From the NCBI RefSeq assembly GCF_914767665.1, contig NC_059503.1, positions 58,484,352 through 58,548,351 of the forward strand: DNA of 64,000 bases. Direction: 5' to 3'. Source of the DNA: Harmonia axyridis. Lineage: Eukaryota > Arthropoda > Insecta > Coleoptera > Coccinellidae. The first letter of the stretch is position 1. The number at the start of each line of letters is the position of its first letter. Below, in pieces: positions 10,996 to 23,065 of this stretch. The translations under genes and the position numbers were made by a program. The notes beneath the pieces are model-generated. The model saw only the letters and a list, made by a program, of their open reading frames with translations, was not told the origin of the DNA and searched no databases.

Positions 10996-11889
10996 TCAAT
11001 GCCTTCTGCACTGTATTATGAATAAATATTCCACACCTAGCTACTCTTCAATTCTCTGAACTTCCACCATACTTCTCTTTTAAGAATTAATCATAACATG
11101 ACTAAAGTAGAAGGAATAATTCAAAATCGATCATTGCCCGCGATTTTCAACACAATTTGAACCAAAAATGACATTTGCTTCACTTTCACGACTCTTCACA
11201 CCTATCCACCGATGACCCGTCATTCCATTTCTTGAAACTTCCAACATCCCATTACAGAGCATCCCTACCAGCATAACGTAGCCGTAATGAACGTGCTCGG
11301 CAACTTTTCAAATTTACATTAATATAACGACGCAGAGACAGAGAAATAGAACGCCAGAAATACGAAATAAGGTGTCGAGATCCATGCAATAAACAAAGAG
11401 TTAATAACTAACGTCAGGTCGGTCCGTTCGCCTAGCTAGGTTAATGGACATTCTGTATTAATACATATTTATATAGGCATATCAATTACTCCCTGGATTA
11501 TCGTTCGGTAAGATTGAAATATAAACAGGCGCTGAGTGCTTTAACGATAACCGCAACGTGCTTCAATCTTTCAAAGCTACGAATGAGAAAATGAAATTTG
11601 TATATACCGTTGGCAGGCCATATAGGTACAGGGTAGTTGTTATTGCGTTGTTTCGTTTAAACTCGAGTATTTTAATTTAACTTGGGAAAGATAGAATGAC
11701 CGATAAAGACAACGAACAGAAAGGTAGTTATATTCAGTCCTGTACAGATCGATTCTTTTTTTCACTACAAATGATGCTATCAAAACAACAAACCTTCAAT
11801 AGAGATCATTTTCTTTTCAAAATTAAATTCTATTGGTTATAATTTTTATAGTTTCGCCTCAGGGAGGATGATTTTCGACCTATGTTTTC
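10996..11889. other. Single-copy non-coding DNA
   Basis: 11200-11700 is GC-richer and unique, with no protein similarity. The flanks are AT-rich. No repeat shared with the window was seen. Confidence 0.4.
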
Positions 11890-12300
11890 ATAATTTGATA
11901 TTCAATGAATATTGATATCAACCGAAGGGATATGGCAAATTGCGGAATATCATGAATTTCCAGAGCTTCATCGACAATTCTCGCAAGATGGGGTGGCGCA
12001 TCATCGCCCAAAATTAAGAAATTTGGTCCAATAGCAGCTTAAAACATAGTAATAATATTGTCAATAACTTGCTCTATGTAAATTTGCACGTTCATGATTG
12101 CATCAAGGATCAAAATTTCTGCACGTCCATTGAAACAAATCCCTCCCAAAACAGTAACTTTACCAACTTTGAACGGACGAATTACCTGCACCGATGTGCA
12201 TGGCACCCGAAGAGGGGTTCATACCCGAACACGTCGACTTTCCAAAAACCGTCCACATCTTGACTCATCTGTGGACAATACTGAACTGGAAAAGCGTTCA
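11890..12300 (-). pseudogene. Tc1-like (DD34E-type) transposase fragment
   Basis: On the minus strand the catalytic core reads STDESRCGRFLESRRVRV (first catalytic Asp), a stop, then RPFKVGKVTVLGGICFNGRA and VQIYIEQVIDNI. After another stop comes AAIGPNFLILGDDAPPHLAR (second Asp), then IVDEALEIHDIPQ. The usual SPDLNPIEH block with the terminal Glu is gone. Compared with a typical Tc1 transposase of about 340 residues, only the middle third remains. It abuts the DD41D-like element at 12406. Confidence 0.75.
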
Positions 12301-12405
12301 AACAAGTAGAAAAAAAATATTCAGATTAGTAAGTAAACATTTTTTCTCATAAATGAACATTTGTTGGTCAAAGAAAAATTTCCTTAACTTTTAAAGAGCA
12401 GTAAA

Positions 12406-13127
12406 GGCTGTTTTTTTCGAGGTATAAAAATTTAAGTTGGCATTACTGTTCAAGATGGCGACCGATTTAACAGCTGTCAAGTGATTTATTCTCAGTTTGG
12501 TTTGGCAATTCACCACGAATGGACTCACGACTGAACATCGCTTGCAAATAGTGCAATTTCATTTCGAAAATATTGGTTCTGTGCGGAATACGTATCGTGC
12601 ACTAGGTCTATTTGTGATCAGTGATCGGTATAGAGCCATGATTACTAACTTTTTTATTCCTGAATTGAACAACCATGATGTCCAGGAGCTGTGGTTCCAA
12701 CAAGACGGCGCAACATGTCACACAGGTCGTGCCACAATCGATTTATTGAAAGACACGTTTGGTGACCGTCTAATTTCACGTTTTGGACCTGTGAATTGGC
12801 CTTCAAGATCTTATGATTTAACACCACTAGACTACTTTCTGTGGAGCTATATAAAGTCATTGGTCTATGCAGATAAGCTACAAACCCCTCGACCATTTGG
12901 AAGACAACATTCGCCGTGTTATTGCCGATATACAAATGTTGGAAAAAGTCATCGAAAATTGGACGTCCAGATTGGACTACATCCGAGCCAGCTGTGGCGG
13001 TCATAGGCCAGAAATCATATTCAAAATGTAATGCCACAAGATTATTTTGCGAATAAATAAAATTCATGTCAATCGAATAATCCACCTTTGTGTTGTTGCA
13101 ATTTAAAGTTCTATAGCTCTATAGCTC
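12406..13127 (+). mobile_element. DD41D-like Tc1/mariner element, copy A
   Basis: Begins with a decayed inverted repeat (GGCTGTTTTTTTCGAGG) and ends near 13127 with TTAAAGTTCTATAGCTC, matching the ends of copies at 36790 and 40117. The frame 12497-13006 carries a helix-turn-helix start (TEHRLQIVQFHFENIGSVRN) joined directly to VISDRYRAMITNFFIPELNN, so a stretch including the first catalytic block (FSDE) and the VWCALW block is deleted. The second and third blocks, WFQQDGATCHTGRATIDLL and LTPLDYFLW, are present; counting gives 41 residues between their Asp residues. A frame change follows near 12890. It cannot encode active transposase. Confidence 0.85.
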
Positions 13128-15020
13128 TTATAAGTACCTGTATAAAATTTATATTTCCAAAGTAAATAATTCAAACCGATACTTCATCTGTAATCTAACA
13201 CCGGAAAATTCATTGAAGGAAATGCTGATACTTATCAGTATTGATTGATGTGAATGTCAATAACCGTGACTTGAGCAGTATAAGAAAGTGTAAGTATAAG
13301 ATGATCGACTCATTCAAGGTTATTGTAACATTCATGACTTGTTTGGAAAATTTATTGTCTTGCTTCAATATACTCCGAGTCTCAGATCTAGATAGCCTAT
13401 TTTAATCAAAATGCTTAACTGACTGGAAGAACACAACATTCTTGAATTTTTCATTACCGATTTTGCTTCAACCCTAATGCTTCACCCACCCAAGACAAAT
13501 CTCCTCATTCTCTCCGCTCTCAACCGGCTTCATCAATATTCCCTTGATAAATCGGAAGCTTCCATTTACCATTAAAATAATTCAATCCTCCGAAAAATGC
13601 CGTCGCCCACCCCCTCTGAAAAATGTACATCATCAACTCACCACCGATAGGCCGCCTTACACGTTTCGGTCTCAATCTCGGCGGCAGAGGGAGGGGGGTG
13701 TTGGCAGGATGTTTCTGCATTAAACTTGAGAGATCTTAATAATAAAAAATCACCGGTCATTAAACAGTGTCTAAATACGTTCGGCAGAAATTGCTCCCGC
13801 AGCGTCACCCTTAGATAAGGGAGGAATATTTGAAAAGGAGAATGCGATCCGGTGCAATATCTATTGCCGTGAGGCTTATTATTCGGCTGATACAAATGAC
13901 GCCCCATTTTTCTGCTTTTTAATATGGTTATTTCGAATTTAGTTGGGAGTATACTGGATGCCAGAGGAAAGGTGAAACTTCTTTTCAGGTCTGCCATAAA
14001 CAGAAATTTTTATTATTTTGAGACCTAGTTTCATTTATAGATGTGACTCTGGTTATTATGTGACTTTGCACGTTAGGTTCAGATTTATTTGCCCTGAAGA
14101 TTGACATGTGAATGGTCGAAGGCTTGGTTAAATTTAATAAAGTACTCAAACAAGATCCTCAAGCGTTTCTGCCCGATAAATAATTTCTTTTGTTCAATTA
14201 TAAAGTCGATATTTCTTTCCTTACAGTTTGGTTGCTTTGCAATAATCATGTAAAACTCTGCCCATTAATTTCTATCGTCGAAGAAGAATTTACAGAATTA
14301 CTAGAAATAATGACCCAATTCATAAGGTAAATAAGGTATTTCTCACTCAAAAGAGAATCTAAGGAAGTACGTATACTGAATTTTCATCATGTAAAAAAAA
14401 TTTCAGAAAATTAAAAGTTTTTTACAGTTTATTATACATTATAGGCATAGCATATGCAAATGAAAATATTGCGGAATACAAGAGGAACGGGGATCTAAAC
14501 TGAACCAGGAGTAGAGACAAACTATCTGTACATCCTCACAAACTCAAACAAACAAGAAATGGATCCAATATGAATTTCATTGAATTTCATTATAGCTTGC
14601 TCCAGGTAGGTAGGTATATTATATGAAATATAGGAAATACAAAAAAGTTTAATGTAAGTAAATGATTATCAGTCGATAATTGTTCTTAAAAATCATAATA
14701 TTAAATCTTAATGGTTATGTGTACTGATTAATGAACGAAAAACAAACAGAATTATTGAAAGACTTGAACATTTTCAAAGAAAAAAAATGACGTGAACCTA
14801 GCTCTCAATATTACTACGAAAATTAAACAAATGTTACTAAACACATTCGAAAAACTCCATACCATTTCGGAAAATCCTAAAATTAGGTGTATCGAACCAA
14901 GGTAAATGAGTCCTCTGCATTGTAGACCACGTTTTGAGAAGTGGACATCCGCAAGCTCAAGTGTCTTTCAGGCAAAGAAACTTGGAATCGAAATATGTGT
15001 GGATATTAACCAAGTATTAC
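13128..15020. other. Non-coding DNA with a GC-richer island
   Basis: 13440-14000 is a unique GC-richer island with a 119-codon ATG frame on the minus strand (13638-13997) that I do not recognise and do not trust. The rest, especially 14000-14900, is AT-rich with no gene. Confidence 0.4.
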
Positions 15021-15021
15021 C

Positions 15022-15488
15022 ATTATTATTATTAGAACTGGGGTCGTTGTGGTTCGGTAAGCCTTCCGGGAACTGCGACCATTTAGATCTTTTGTTCTCT
15101 ACCCTACTCATTCATGGATCCCAAGGAGGTCGTCAATGACGTAATAAAACTGACAACCTCCTTAGGGGTCTTGGGCGTTACCTCTCTGGTATCCAGGTTA
15201 ACCCATATGAATGGTTCTTAGGCCAGCCAGCTCTGGACACTTGCATACCATGTGTTCGGCTGTTTCTGCTTCCGATCCACGTAGCCTGCAAATCTCGTCT
15301 GCTGACTTTCCCATACGGTACAAATTATGTTTGTACCGACAGTGCCCCGTCAGCAGTCCCACCATCACCCGAAGCTCGGCTCGTGACAGCTTCAAGAGCT
15401 TCTTGGCGTAGGTAGGTGAAATCGTCGCGAATTTCTTTGCCTGAGCAAAGAAGTTAGTCGCGTGGAGCATCCTGTTATTCAACTTCCA
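15022..15488 (-). mobile_element. 3' end of an I/Jockey-type LINE (RNase H tail)
   Basis: The minus-strand frame 15198-15482 reads ELRVMVGLLTGHCRYKHNLY, ADEICRLRGSEAETAEHM and VCKCPELAGLR. This is the characteristic C-terminus of insect LINE ORF2 downstream of RNase H, with a C..E..EH..C..CP pattern. The 3' UTR runs to an AAT-type tail at 15023-15036. The upstream ORF2 is missing. It abuts another LINE end in head-to-head orientation at about 15489. Confidence 0.8.
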
Positions 15489-16205
15489 TAGCTGGACCGC
15501 AGCAATTAATCTAGTAAGAAATGTGATATTGCATTCTGATAGTCAAGCTGCAATCAAATCATTGAGCTCACATATCATAGATTCTGAGATGGAAATGGAG
15601 TGCCAAAAAAAAAACACAATGACAAAGCCAAGATAAACAAGACCAGTCTGGGTTCCCGGTCATTTGGAAATTGAAGAAAATGAAGAGACCCACACATTTG
15701 TCAGAAAGAGAGCGCAAACTTCTTTCATTGTTCCAGAACCTTTCTTTGATAAAGGCAAAAAACCGAAAGAGAAACACTCTGAAGGAATCGTCCTGAGTTG
15801 GACGGTTCCAAAAAGTTTCTTCGAAACTTTAATAGTATCCGGATCTTAGCAAAATATGCAACACCTCCTCACTAGATTTCTTACAGGGTATTTCTGTCTC
15901 AAAAAGAACATTAGTCGAATGAGTCTAGCACAAAATGACCAGTAAAGATTCTGCGTGGAGGGGAAAGAAACTCCGGATTACCAGATGACGGAATTAATCT
16001 CTTTTGCTATCCAAAGCAAAAAATGCTTTGAACAAGAAACTTGTAGAAATGAGGAGATAACCTCCATGAAGACATTATAGATACTGTAGTTCATTAGGAC
16101 TCTGGAACTGGAGAGCAAGCTGTAGAATACGGTAACTGAAGGAGAGAATTGCTCTGATGGGGACACAACAGGCCATAAGATCACGGTGAAACCTCCCTTA
16201 AATCT
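15489..16205 (+). mobile_element. 3' end of a second LINE (RNase H pseudogene)
   Basis: Decayed RNase H blocks are readable on the plus strand: LHSDSQAAIKSLSS (15530-15570), VWVPGHLEIEENEETHTFV (15648-15705) and VPEPFF (15732-15750). The conserved TGH..L tail is at about 15885-15990 and a 3' UTR runs to 16200. The same 3' UTR recurs at 25855-26045 and 48000-48205, so at least three copies lie in the window. Stops and frame changes throughout. Confidence 0.7.
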
Positions 16206-17030
16206 AAATCCAAAAGTTCATTGGTCAAGTATTTAGACGCAATGAAGGTAACGAAAGGTTCCGAAGAATAGTTTTTTCTTTAATTTTGACATGATACTCT
16301 TGAACAACTCATTGTTAACGATTCTCAGTGTTAAAGAGAAAGCTAGTAGGAGTGAAGACTATTGAATGATATAATTATGTGTGATTATTTCAATAATAAT
16401 TTTCGAATGATTTTCAAAATGAATCATCGAAAATGAAAAATAATAAATCAAACCCCTCAACCGCTTCATCGAAAACAGTGATCTGATTACCATTAAATGA
16501 CGCAGCTTCTCGAGGAATGCATCGCTCCAACGGTCGTACACAATTCCCCCTCTCAAGACGGGTTTCTTTGACACCCGCTCAACTATACAGCGACAAACAG
16601 AGCCTCGAATTTAACAGGTGGCTATGGATCAAGTTAAACAATTGAAGTGAACATCAATCAGGGCCAACTGAGAGAGCTCAAGTCCAACATCAACAGCTGA
16701 ATAACGGCGGGGAGATCGCGAGCGACGAGGCGCAGGAAACAATCAACTGGCAAGTTCGCACCTTCGGATGTATTCGTGGAATCTAGTGTGCCCTGATTGC
16801 TCAAAGCGATCCTGTTTGAACTGGAATTCAGGTATAAATAATCAAACAGGCACCTGTTTGTTCTTGTCTTGCTAGGTCTCGAATCGGATACTGCGAGATT
16901 TGTCAGCGGCGTAGCCGATTTTTTCAACTTCATTACTGAATTTTTATTATGAAATAATTTTTAACCACCACTCTCCATTAGCTGGAGGGATTAGGTTAAC
17001 TTTTTTAATGTACAGTGCCCAAAAACTCAA
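16206..17030. other. Unassigned DNA, possible 3' end of an LTR element on the minus strand
   Basis: The minus strand has a 91-codon ATG frame (16658-16933, starting MKLKKSATPLTNLAV) that I do not recognise. About 100 bp after its stop, at 16542-16556, is a purine run (TTGAGAGGGGGAATTGTGT on the minus strand) that looks like a polypurine tract followed by TG of an LTR. No second LTR or pol is seen, so this is only a possibility. Confidence 0.25.
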
Positions 17031-17843
17031 GGTGTACAACTTTGCTTCCGCCGTTTTGTCTGTGGCGATAAGTGGTAGTTGAAATAAATAGATCGTAGAT
17101 GTCATACAATAAGCCTAGGTATTTGTAAACATAACGCCATCGAAATATAAGTCGATTTGTGTCTGCATCATGAAGTTATTCTCGATTAAACATTTCAACT
17201 TACGAGCCAACTTCTCGTCATTTGCGGGAGGTTTTAATTTTCCATTTTGATATGAATGGATCTGAGGCTGATGCTTATCGAATGCTCTCAAATACCTATA
17301 AAGGGCCCCTATTAGTGAAAGAACGTGCCGAGAGTGGTTTTAACGCTTCAGGAACGGTGTTTTTGACGTCGAAGACCAGCATGGCAGTGGAAGAGAAAAG
17401 ATTTTCGACGGTTTTAGAAGATGCAGAATTCGAGGCATTACTTGATCAAGACTCGTGTCAAACGCAACAAAAATGGGCAGGATCATTGGGAGTAAGGCAA
17501 CAAGACATTCCAAAACGCCTCAAAGTCAGGAGAATGATTCGGAAACATGAAAATTGGGTACGAGTTGAAGCCGAAAGATATTCAACGGCGTTTGTTTTCT
17601 TGCGAACACCAGCTTGCAAGGAAAGGAAGGAAGATTTCTCGGTATCTTATTGTGACTGGAGACTAAAATGGGTTCATTACGATAATCCCAAGCGCAGAAA
17701 ATCATAAGGATATCCTGGCCATGCCTCCACGTCGACGGCCAATTTGAATAATCACGGTTCCAAGGTCATGATCAGTATTTGGTGGGGCCAGCTCGGTGTA
17801 GTGTATTATGAGTTGTTTAAATCGACTGAAACAATCGCAGGCA
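17031..17843 (+). mobile_element. 3'-truncated mariner (copy 2)
   Basis: Begins with the 5' inverted repeat GGTGTACAACTTTGCTTCCG. The transposase follows with frame changes: initiator region near 17190, FDMNGSEADAYRMLSNTY, KERAESGFNASGTVFLTSKT, LEDAEFEALLDQDSCQTQQK, then WRLKWVHYDN (where the first catalytic block DEKW should be) and MISIWWGQLGVVYYELFKST. It stops after about 17843, before the second and third catalytic Asp. 5' end kept, 3' end lost. Confidence 0.85.
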
Positions 17844-18130
17844 ATATTTATTATTTTCGTGTTCATATAGTTTTTTATATTCCTTATACAATTTATATAT
17901 GGGTGTATAGGTGTTTATACGTATTTAATAAATATGATAAGGGGTGTGAGAAATTGATAAGTGTTATAATGTCACTCTTCTTTATTCCATTTAATCGACG
18001 TTTCGATCCCGATGGGGACCTTCTTCAGGACTCTACAATAGCAATAGAAAACAGTCAAAACATGGAACATCACAAAGCATGTAAAAATAGTACATACCGA
18101 AATACAGAGTTGTAAAGATCTTATTTGAAC
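17844..18130. other. Unassigned repeat-like segment at the mariner truncation
   Basis: Contains ATCGACGTTTCGATCC and a nearby GACCTTCTTCAGGA (17994-18030), a word pair I associate with repeats of Penelope-like elements. No RT or GIY-YIG coding sequence is present. The origin is uncertain. Confidence 0.2.
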
Positions 18131-19467
18131 TCAAATCAAGAGAGCAACGAACAAGAACAAAAACTATTTCAGCAAAAATAGATCTGATACTTCGTTAGCA
18201 AAGGAGAAGAAATCAACTATAATCATGTAAATAAAGTTAACAGAATAATCAAATGAGAGGTTGTGAAAAATGCTGTCAACCAGACTTGCCACAGAATACA
18301 CGCATATGACAGATGAAACATAGAATAACATTAAATCACATTGGTCGCAGCAATTCACTCTTACCGAACTCAGAACGAATGCGATTGTTAAAAGATGCCA
18401 TGAACCAAAATCCAATCCCCTCTCACTGAACTGGTCTAGAACATAGAAATCATTTTTTCACGTTATCCCTAAGACTGCAGAACTTGTGGAAATTCTCCCT
18501 CCATGTGATTCATCCAATTCCCTCCCACTGAACTTGTCATAATGAATCAAATAAGAATAGATGGAGCTGATATTGTTTACATCCCTTCTGTAATTCATCG
18601 AACAGGTTTGGCGTTTGATATGATACATCTCTAAGAAACATCTTTTCTTTCCACTAACTTCACAAGGATTTCCAACGTTTTATCCTATATATTATCTTTA
18701 TGTATCTTTCAAAGTTGCCGAAGTCCTATCGAGAGAGTGCTCGAATTTATAATTTCCTATTGAATATTCCAGAAACTCATCAGGCATATACAGAACAAAC
18801 ATCGAGAAATCTCGATTCAACGGATTGACGTTGGAACCGAAAAGATGATAGGGCAGACCGGTAGGGGGGTAGAGGGGGTTGGATCGAATCGACGACGGGG
18901 GACGGGGAAGAGGACGCGGGAGTGTTAAAGGATGCGACGAACCCTTCATCCCATCATCACGATATGAATATTCATAAACGGGAATGTCATTTCAGTGAAC
19001 TGGCATCGGTATTTAAAATATCCATAATCTTTAATCGGTGCGTCTCCTTGGCGTTTTCAGATTTGGAATGTACAGTGCGATTCTTGATTCTAATTGGACG
19101 TTTTCTTAGGTGTGAAGGGGGACTCATGATTTGAAATAGACGCCGTTTGGGATTTCGAGATTGATTCATCTGCGGGGGATGAAGGAATATAAGTTTTGGT
19201 TCAAGCTATGATAGTGAAAAGGATTTTCCGAAAGGAGTTTCCATTTGATATTGAAAACAACGAGTTTATTTCAACAAAAATCAATACATGTTCATTTCTT
19301 TTTGAAGAGGAAGATTTGGAAATCATCCAAATATGCACCAGGCCTATGGTTGCAGTACCATATCATTTTCATAGAGCTTTCCATGTCCACTCCGCACATT
19401 TGTGGCTGTATGACCTCGATAACTTTACAAATTCCATCTTGAATTGACTAAGGAGCATTGGCATATA
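18131..19467. other. AT-rich DNA and a GC-richer island
   Basis: 18131-18690 holds no gene; the word CTCACTGAACTGGTC recurs as CCCACTGAACTTGTC about 100 bp later. 18700-19190 is a unique GC-richer island with a G-rich run (18860-18920) and frames open on both strands but no known protein. Confidence 0.4.
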
Positions 19468-20876
19468 CAGGGTGATTCACTGCAATGGCCTATTAAACGT
19501 TTATGGAGAACTAGTCATAATTTTGTGCTCAAAATTTGCATGTTTGAAATTGAGACAATGATCTTTCCCTCTAAAATATTTTCAGACCGCTACAATAATT
19601 AGATAGCTTTTTCATTTCAACAATACCTTGGGTAAAAACTCAATGGTTCATGGGTTAATGAAATTCTTATGAAGAAAATGGTGGCGGCGGGATTCACATT
19701 TTTTCAATATTTCTGCAGAAAAAGTTTGTTCGAATGAACCTTTCTCATTTTCGATTCTGCAAAAACGTAGTAATATAAGACTGTTTGTGGTATGGACGGA
19801 AAATGTACAGGGTGTTTATGAGAAGATCATAAACTTGGACAACTCAAATTCATCAAAATTCAAGATTTCCAAATTAGAACCAATTTTTTTTATTGTTTCA
19901 GTCAAATCTACGTATAAAATAAATACTTCAAAAGTTATCGAGGAAGAACTTTAAATGAGGAAAAACCGCAATTCCTAACTGTAAACTGCGACTTCCAAAA
20001 AACACAGAAAGAAACTAATATTCGATGTTTCGATGGTTCAATTTCACATTCGATGAATTATAATTAGTTTTTTCTTAGAATTGCTGAGAAATCCATAAAC
20101 AAATGAAATTTTTATTGACGAATAATTGATTACAATTCTTGAAAAGTCAAATTTAGTTATCGCAACATCGAATTTTAGTTTCTCTCTGAGTTTTCCGGAA
20201 GTCATATACTACTTTACACAGTTCCTCATTTGAAGTTCTGCCTCGATTACTATTAAGGTATTCATTTCATATTTAGGGAATGCTGAAATAACCCCCCTCT
20301 CTTCAAAAATAGCACTGATTGAAATAATGAAAAATATAGGTTCTAACTTGAAAATCTCCAGTCATGATGAATTTTAGTCGTCCTTGTTCATGATCTTCTC
20401 ATAAACTTTCACTTATCAAGTCTACACAATGGATTTCTCTGTACCATCTCCAAATCAGTACTCCCTGTACTCCCTGTACTCCCTGTACATTTTTGATCAG
20501 ATAAAACTGCGTATTATATGACTGTTTGCGGTTTGGATCAAAAATGCAGAATAGAAAATGAAACATTTTATTCCGGAAAAAAACTTTTTCAACATATTCA
20601 AAAATCAATTTTTTCATAACAATCCCATTAACTCATCAACCGTTGAGTTTTCACCGAATGTATGGCATATTGGTGAAATGCTCATCAAACAAGCTATCTA
20701 ATGATGCAATAATATACTGGGTGTACCAATTGAAATAAAGAAGTAGCAGTATGTTTCCTATATAACCGGGAGTTGTAGAGATCTAAAAATATTTTGAGGA
20801 GAAAGATTATTTTCTCAAAGCCCGACATACAAATTTTCGACACAAAATTATGTTTCTATAACCGTGAATCACCCTG
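19468..20876. mobile_element. Fold-back DNA element, 1.4 kb
   Basis: The ends are perfect inverted repeats: CAGGGTGATTCAC at 19468 and GTGAATCACCCTG ending at 20876, each flanked by TA. Inner inverted pairs continue toward the middle: AGAAAAAGTTTGTTC (about 19720) against GAAAAAAACTTTTTC (about 20577), GACTGTTTGTGGT against ACTGTTTGCGGT-containing sequence near 20520, and GTTTATGAGAAGATCAT (19813) against ATGATCTTCTCATAAAC (20390). The whole unit is thus an imperfect palindrome with arms near 700 bp and a centre near 20100. No transposase is encoded, so it is non-autonomous. TA flanks suggest Tc1/mariner mobilisation. Confidence 0.8.
20459..20485. repeat. Three 9-bp tandem repeats (TACTCCCTG)
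   Basis: TACTCCCTG occurs three times in a row in the right arm of the fold-back element. It lies opposite the single TGTACAGGGTG of the left arm (about 19806), so it looks like a local expansion of the mirrored word. Confidence 0.9.
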
Positions 20877-20878
20877 TA

Positions 20879-21778
20879 TCTAATTTTTCGGTTTTTCACA
20901 AGAAAGTTTTAGTTCACAGGAAATTCCAAACAACAGACCGAATTTGATCCATCAACGAGCTCAGATGGCACTTATAGATTCCAAAGTCTTAATGTCTTTT
21001 TCTTCGGAAACTATTTCATTTACGGATGACGGTATTGTTGTAATTATGACATAATTACAGTATATAGTTGAAGATAAGTTTACGAAGAGATAATTGAAAG
21101 TATAATATTCGTAGATTTCCGAAAGAATTTTTTTTTGTCGAAACGGCTGATGGTTCCTTGGGAAGGGTCCAATATCTCGTGTTTCCGAATTTCAGACTGC
21201 GATTTTTAGCAGAAATTCCCATTCCTCGAATAAAAACGGCAATGTCGACCCCAGACATCCGGCATCGAATATTAAATTACACGGTAGAAAAAACTCCCGG
21301 TCGAAATATACCCTCCGTATTAAATGAAGCCCGTTTATTTTTCATTTCCTGTCTGATTAAAACAACTATAAATAATTGAAAACGTCCGATAAGATCGGTA
21401 CCAATAAACCCAGGGAAGGCGTCTTGGGAGCAGGAGAAGTTTTCCGAAAGTAGAGGGTTGAAAATAATTAAAAATGCGAGATGAGGGACCATTTCGCGGT
21501 CGCGAAAAAATGCTAAATCATTTTTCCTTTATCTGACCGTCTTTGTCTTTTAATGTTCGGAGCGAAGACCTCATAGATTGCTTTCGCGATTAGTGTTACG
21601 GTTTTAATTGAATTTCTTCGAGTGGTTCTGAGAGAGTGATTCATTAATCTGAATGTTGGAGTCTAGTCTCAAACACTAATTTTTTCGTGTAGGTAAGTTT
21701 CATTTTATCTTAAAATAAACCACAAGTTCATCAATGTAAATACTCATACATCATAACATTGGTGAGTGTACTTCCATG
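20879..21778. other. Spacer and GC-richer island
   Basis: 21140-21650 is unique with moderate GC and frames open on both strands (21158-21379 plus, 21277-21492 minus), neither recognisable. The flanks are AT-rich. Confidence 0.4.
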
Positions 21779-22193
21779 AATAGTTATTTATAATACAAGT
21801 GCAGAAGGCATTGATATTCTTCCAAGAGTTCAAAATTCAAAAACGAGCCAAGAAGTGGCGAGTTTTTGAATGAACGAGTGGTAGAATGAGCGTTCTGTAC
21901 GAGTATTATACATTACTTTCTCTAATTCATTGCATTTTTAATGAAATCAATGAAATATTTCCATAAATATCATTTAGTGATTTTTGCATTGAAAAATGTT
22001 GGTTGGCAGAACTGATTTCTTTAAGGCAAATTGATGAATTGACAGATATAACCGTGGCGAAAAGTTCGGAGTACCAACATATAATAATCAAATATAACCA
22101 TGAAAACTGTGCGTTTCTGATATATTCTCGCACGATTTTGTTCTACAAGATGTGGAAGAATGAACGGAATAACCACAGAATTAAAGAAAATAT
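21779..22193 (+). repeat. Dispersed 415-bp repeat, copy 1
   Basis: Nearly identical to 43411-43825. It opens with a hairpin-forming segment (AATACAAGTGCAGAAGGC against CTGTACGAGTATTATA, with CGAAAACGAGCC..GGCGAGTTTT inside). A shared short frame follows, reading EYQHII and HENCAFLIYSRTILFYKMWK. Whether the frame is coding is unclear; its conservation between copies may simply reflect recent duplication. Confidence 0.8.
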
Positions 22194-22909
22194 CTCATAT
22201 AGGTAAAGTCTTTCTACTAAGAATCCAGGTATGTAGGTTTACAAAATCACAGCCTAAACGGGACCATCTAGAGCAAAAATTAAAAGAATAAGACCCCCCT
22301 CGAAATCGTCCCGAAGTCCCAGGAAAACTTCCAAACCTTCGATTATCCTCGCGTTTTTCGAGTATACGGGGTGTTGCGGATAATTTTGACAATCAAGTCT
22401 GATTTTTCTGTGGGAAATTCGAAAGTATACCATGACGAAAATCTACTGAGAGTCACAATCTCATATTTGATTAGTTATTATATTTCGATATTTGAGATTT
22501 GATGTTTTTTCCATTGATAGAAATTTTGATTATCTTTCTTTCAACCATTTTTGTCATAATGAAAAGTTATTTGCATCAATAATTTTTTTTATAGGCAAGG
22601 GCGAAACACTAGCTTTTAGGGTAAAAGTCATATGGAGTACCCCTCCTAGAATCAAACGAGTATACCGGATGGATGGTCTATTATCAGGTCAAGATCCTGG
22701 ATGTATGAAAAATTTTTTTTTCTCGACGGATACCCAGTGAGGAATCTACTGGCATAGTGATGGGGTCCAAAGGGTGGAGCCCTTTCGACTAGCAAAGCTA
22801 GTTTCAGATATACAATGAGAGAAACGTTTTTTCGTTACTTTACTTTTTCCACTTATAATAAGTAGTCTCTTATGACATGGATTTGATCGAAGTGAAGGCC
22901 CATTTTCTG
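22194..22909. other. Nothing recognised
   Basis: Moderately AT-rich single-copy sequence with only short frames. Confidence 0.45.
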
Positions 22910-23065
22910 GGTGATAGTCTTATCACGATAGTGCTATCGTGATAATATATATCGCAATAACTATAACCATATAAACTACTTGATAGTTATTATCGTAACA
23001 GTGCGAGAGTGTAGTTTATATGGGGATAGCTATCATGATAGCACTATCGTGATAATATTATCACC
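22910..23065. mobile_element. Small hairpin MITE
   Basis: About 156 bp bounded by GGTGATA and TATCACC. The left half contains the nested hairpin TATCACGATAG-TG-CTATCGTGATA (22921-22944) and CCATATAAACTAC. The right half contains GTAGTTTATATGG and GATAGCACTATCGTGATA in inverse order. The unit can fold almost completely on itself. Confidence 0.7.
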
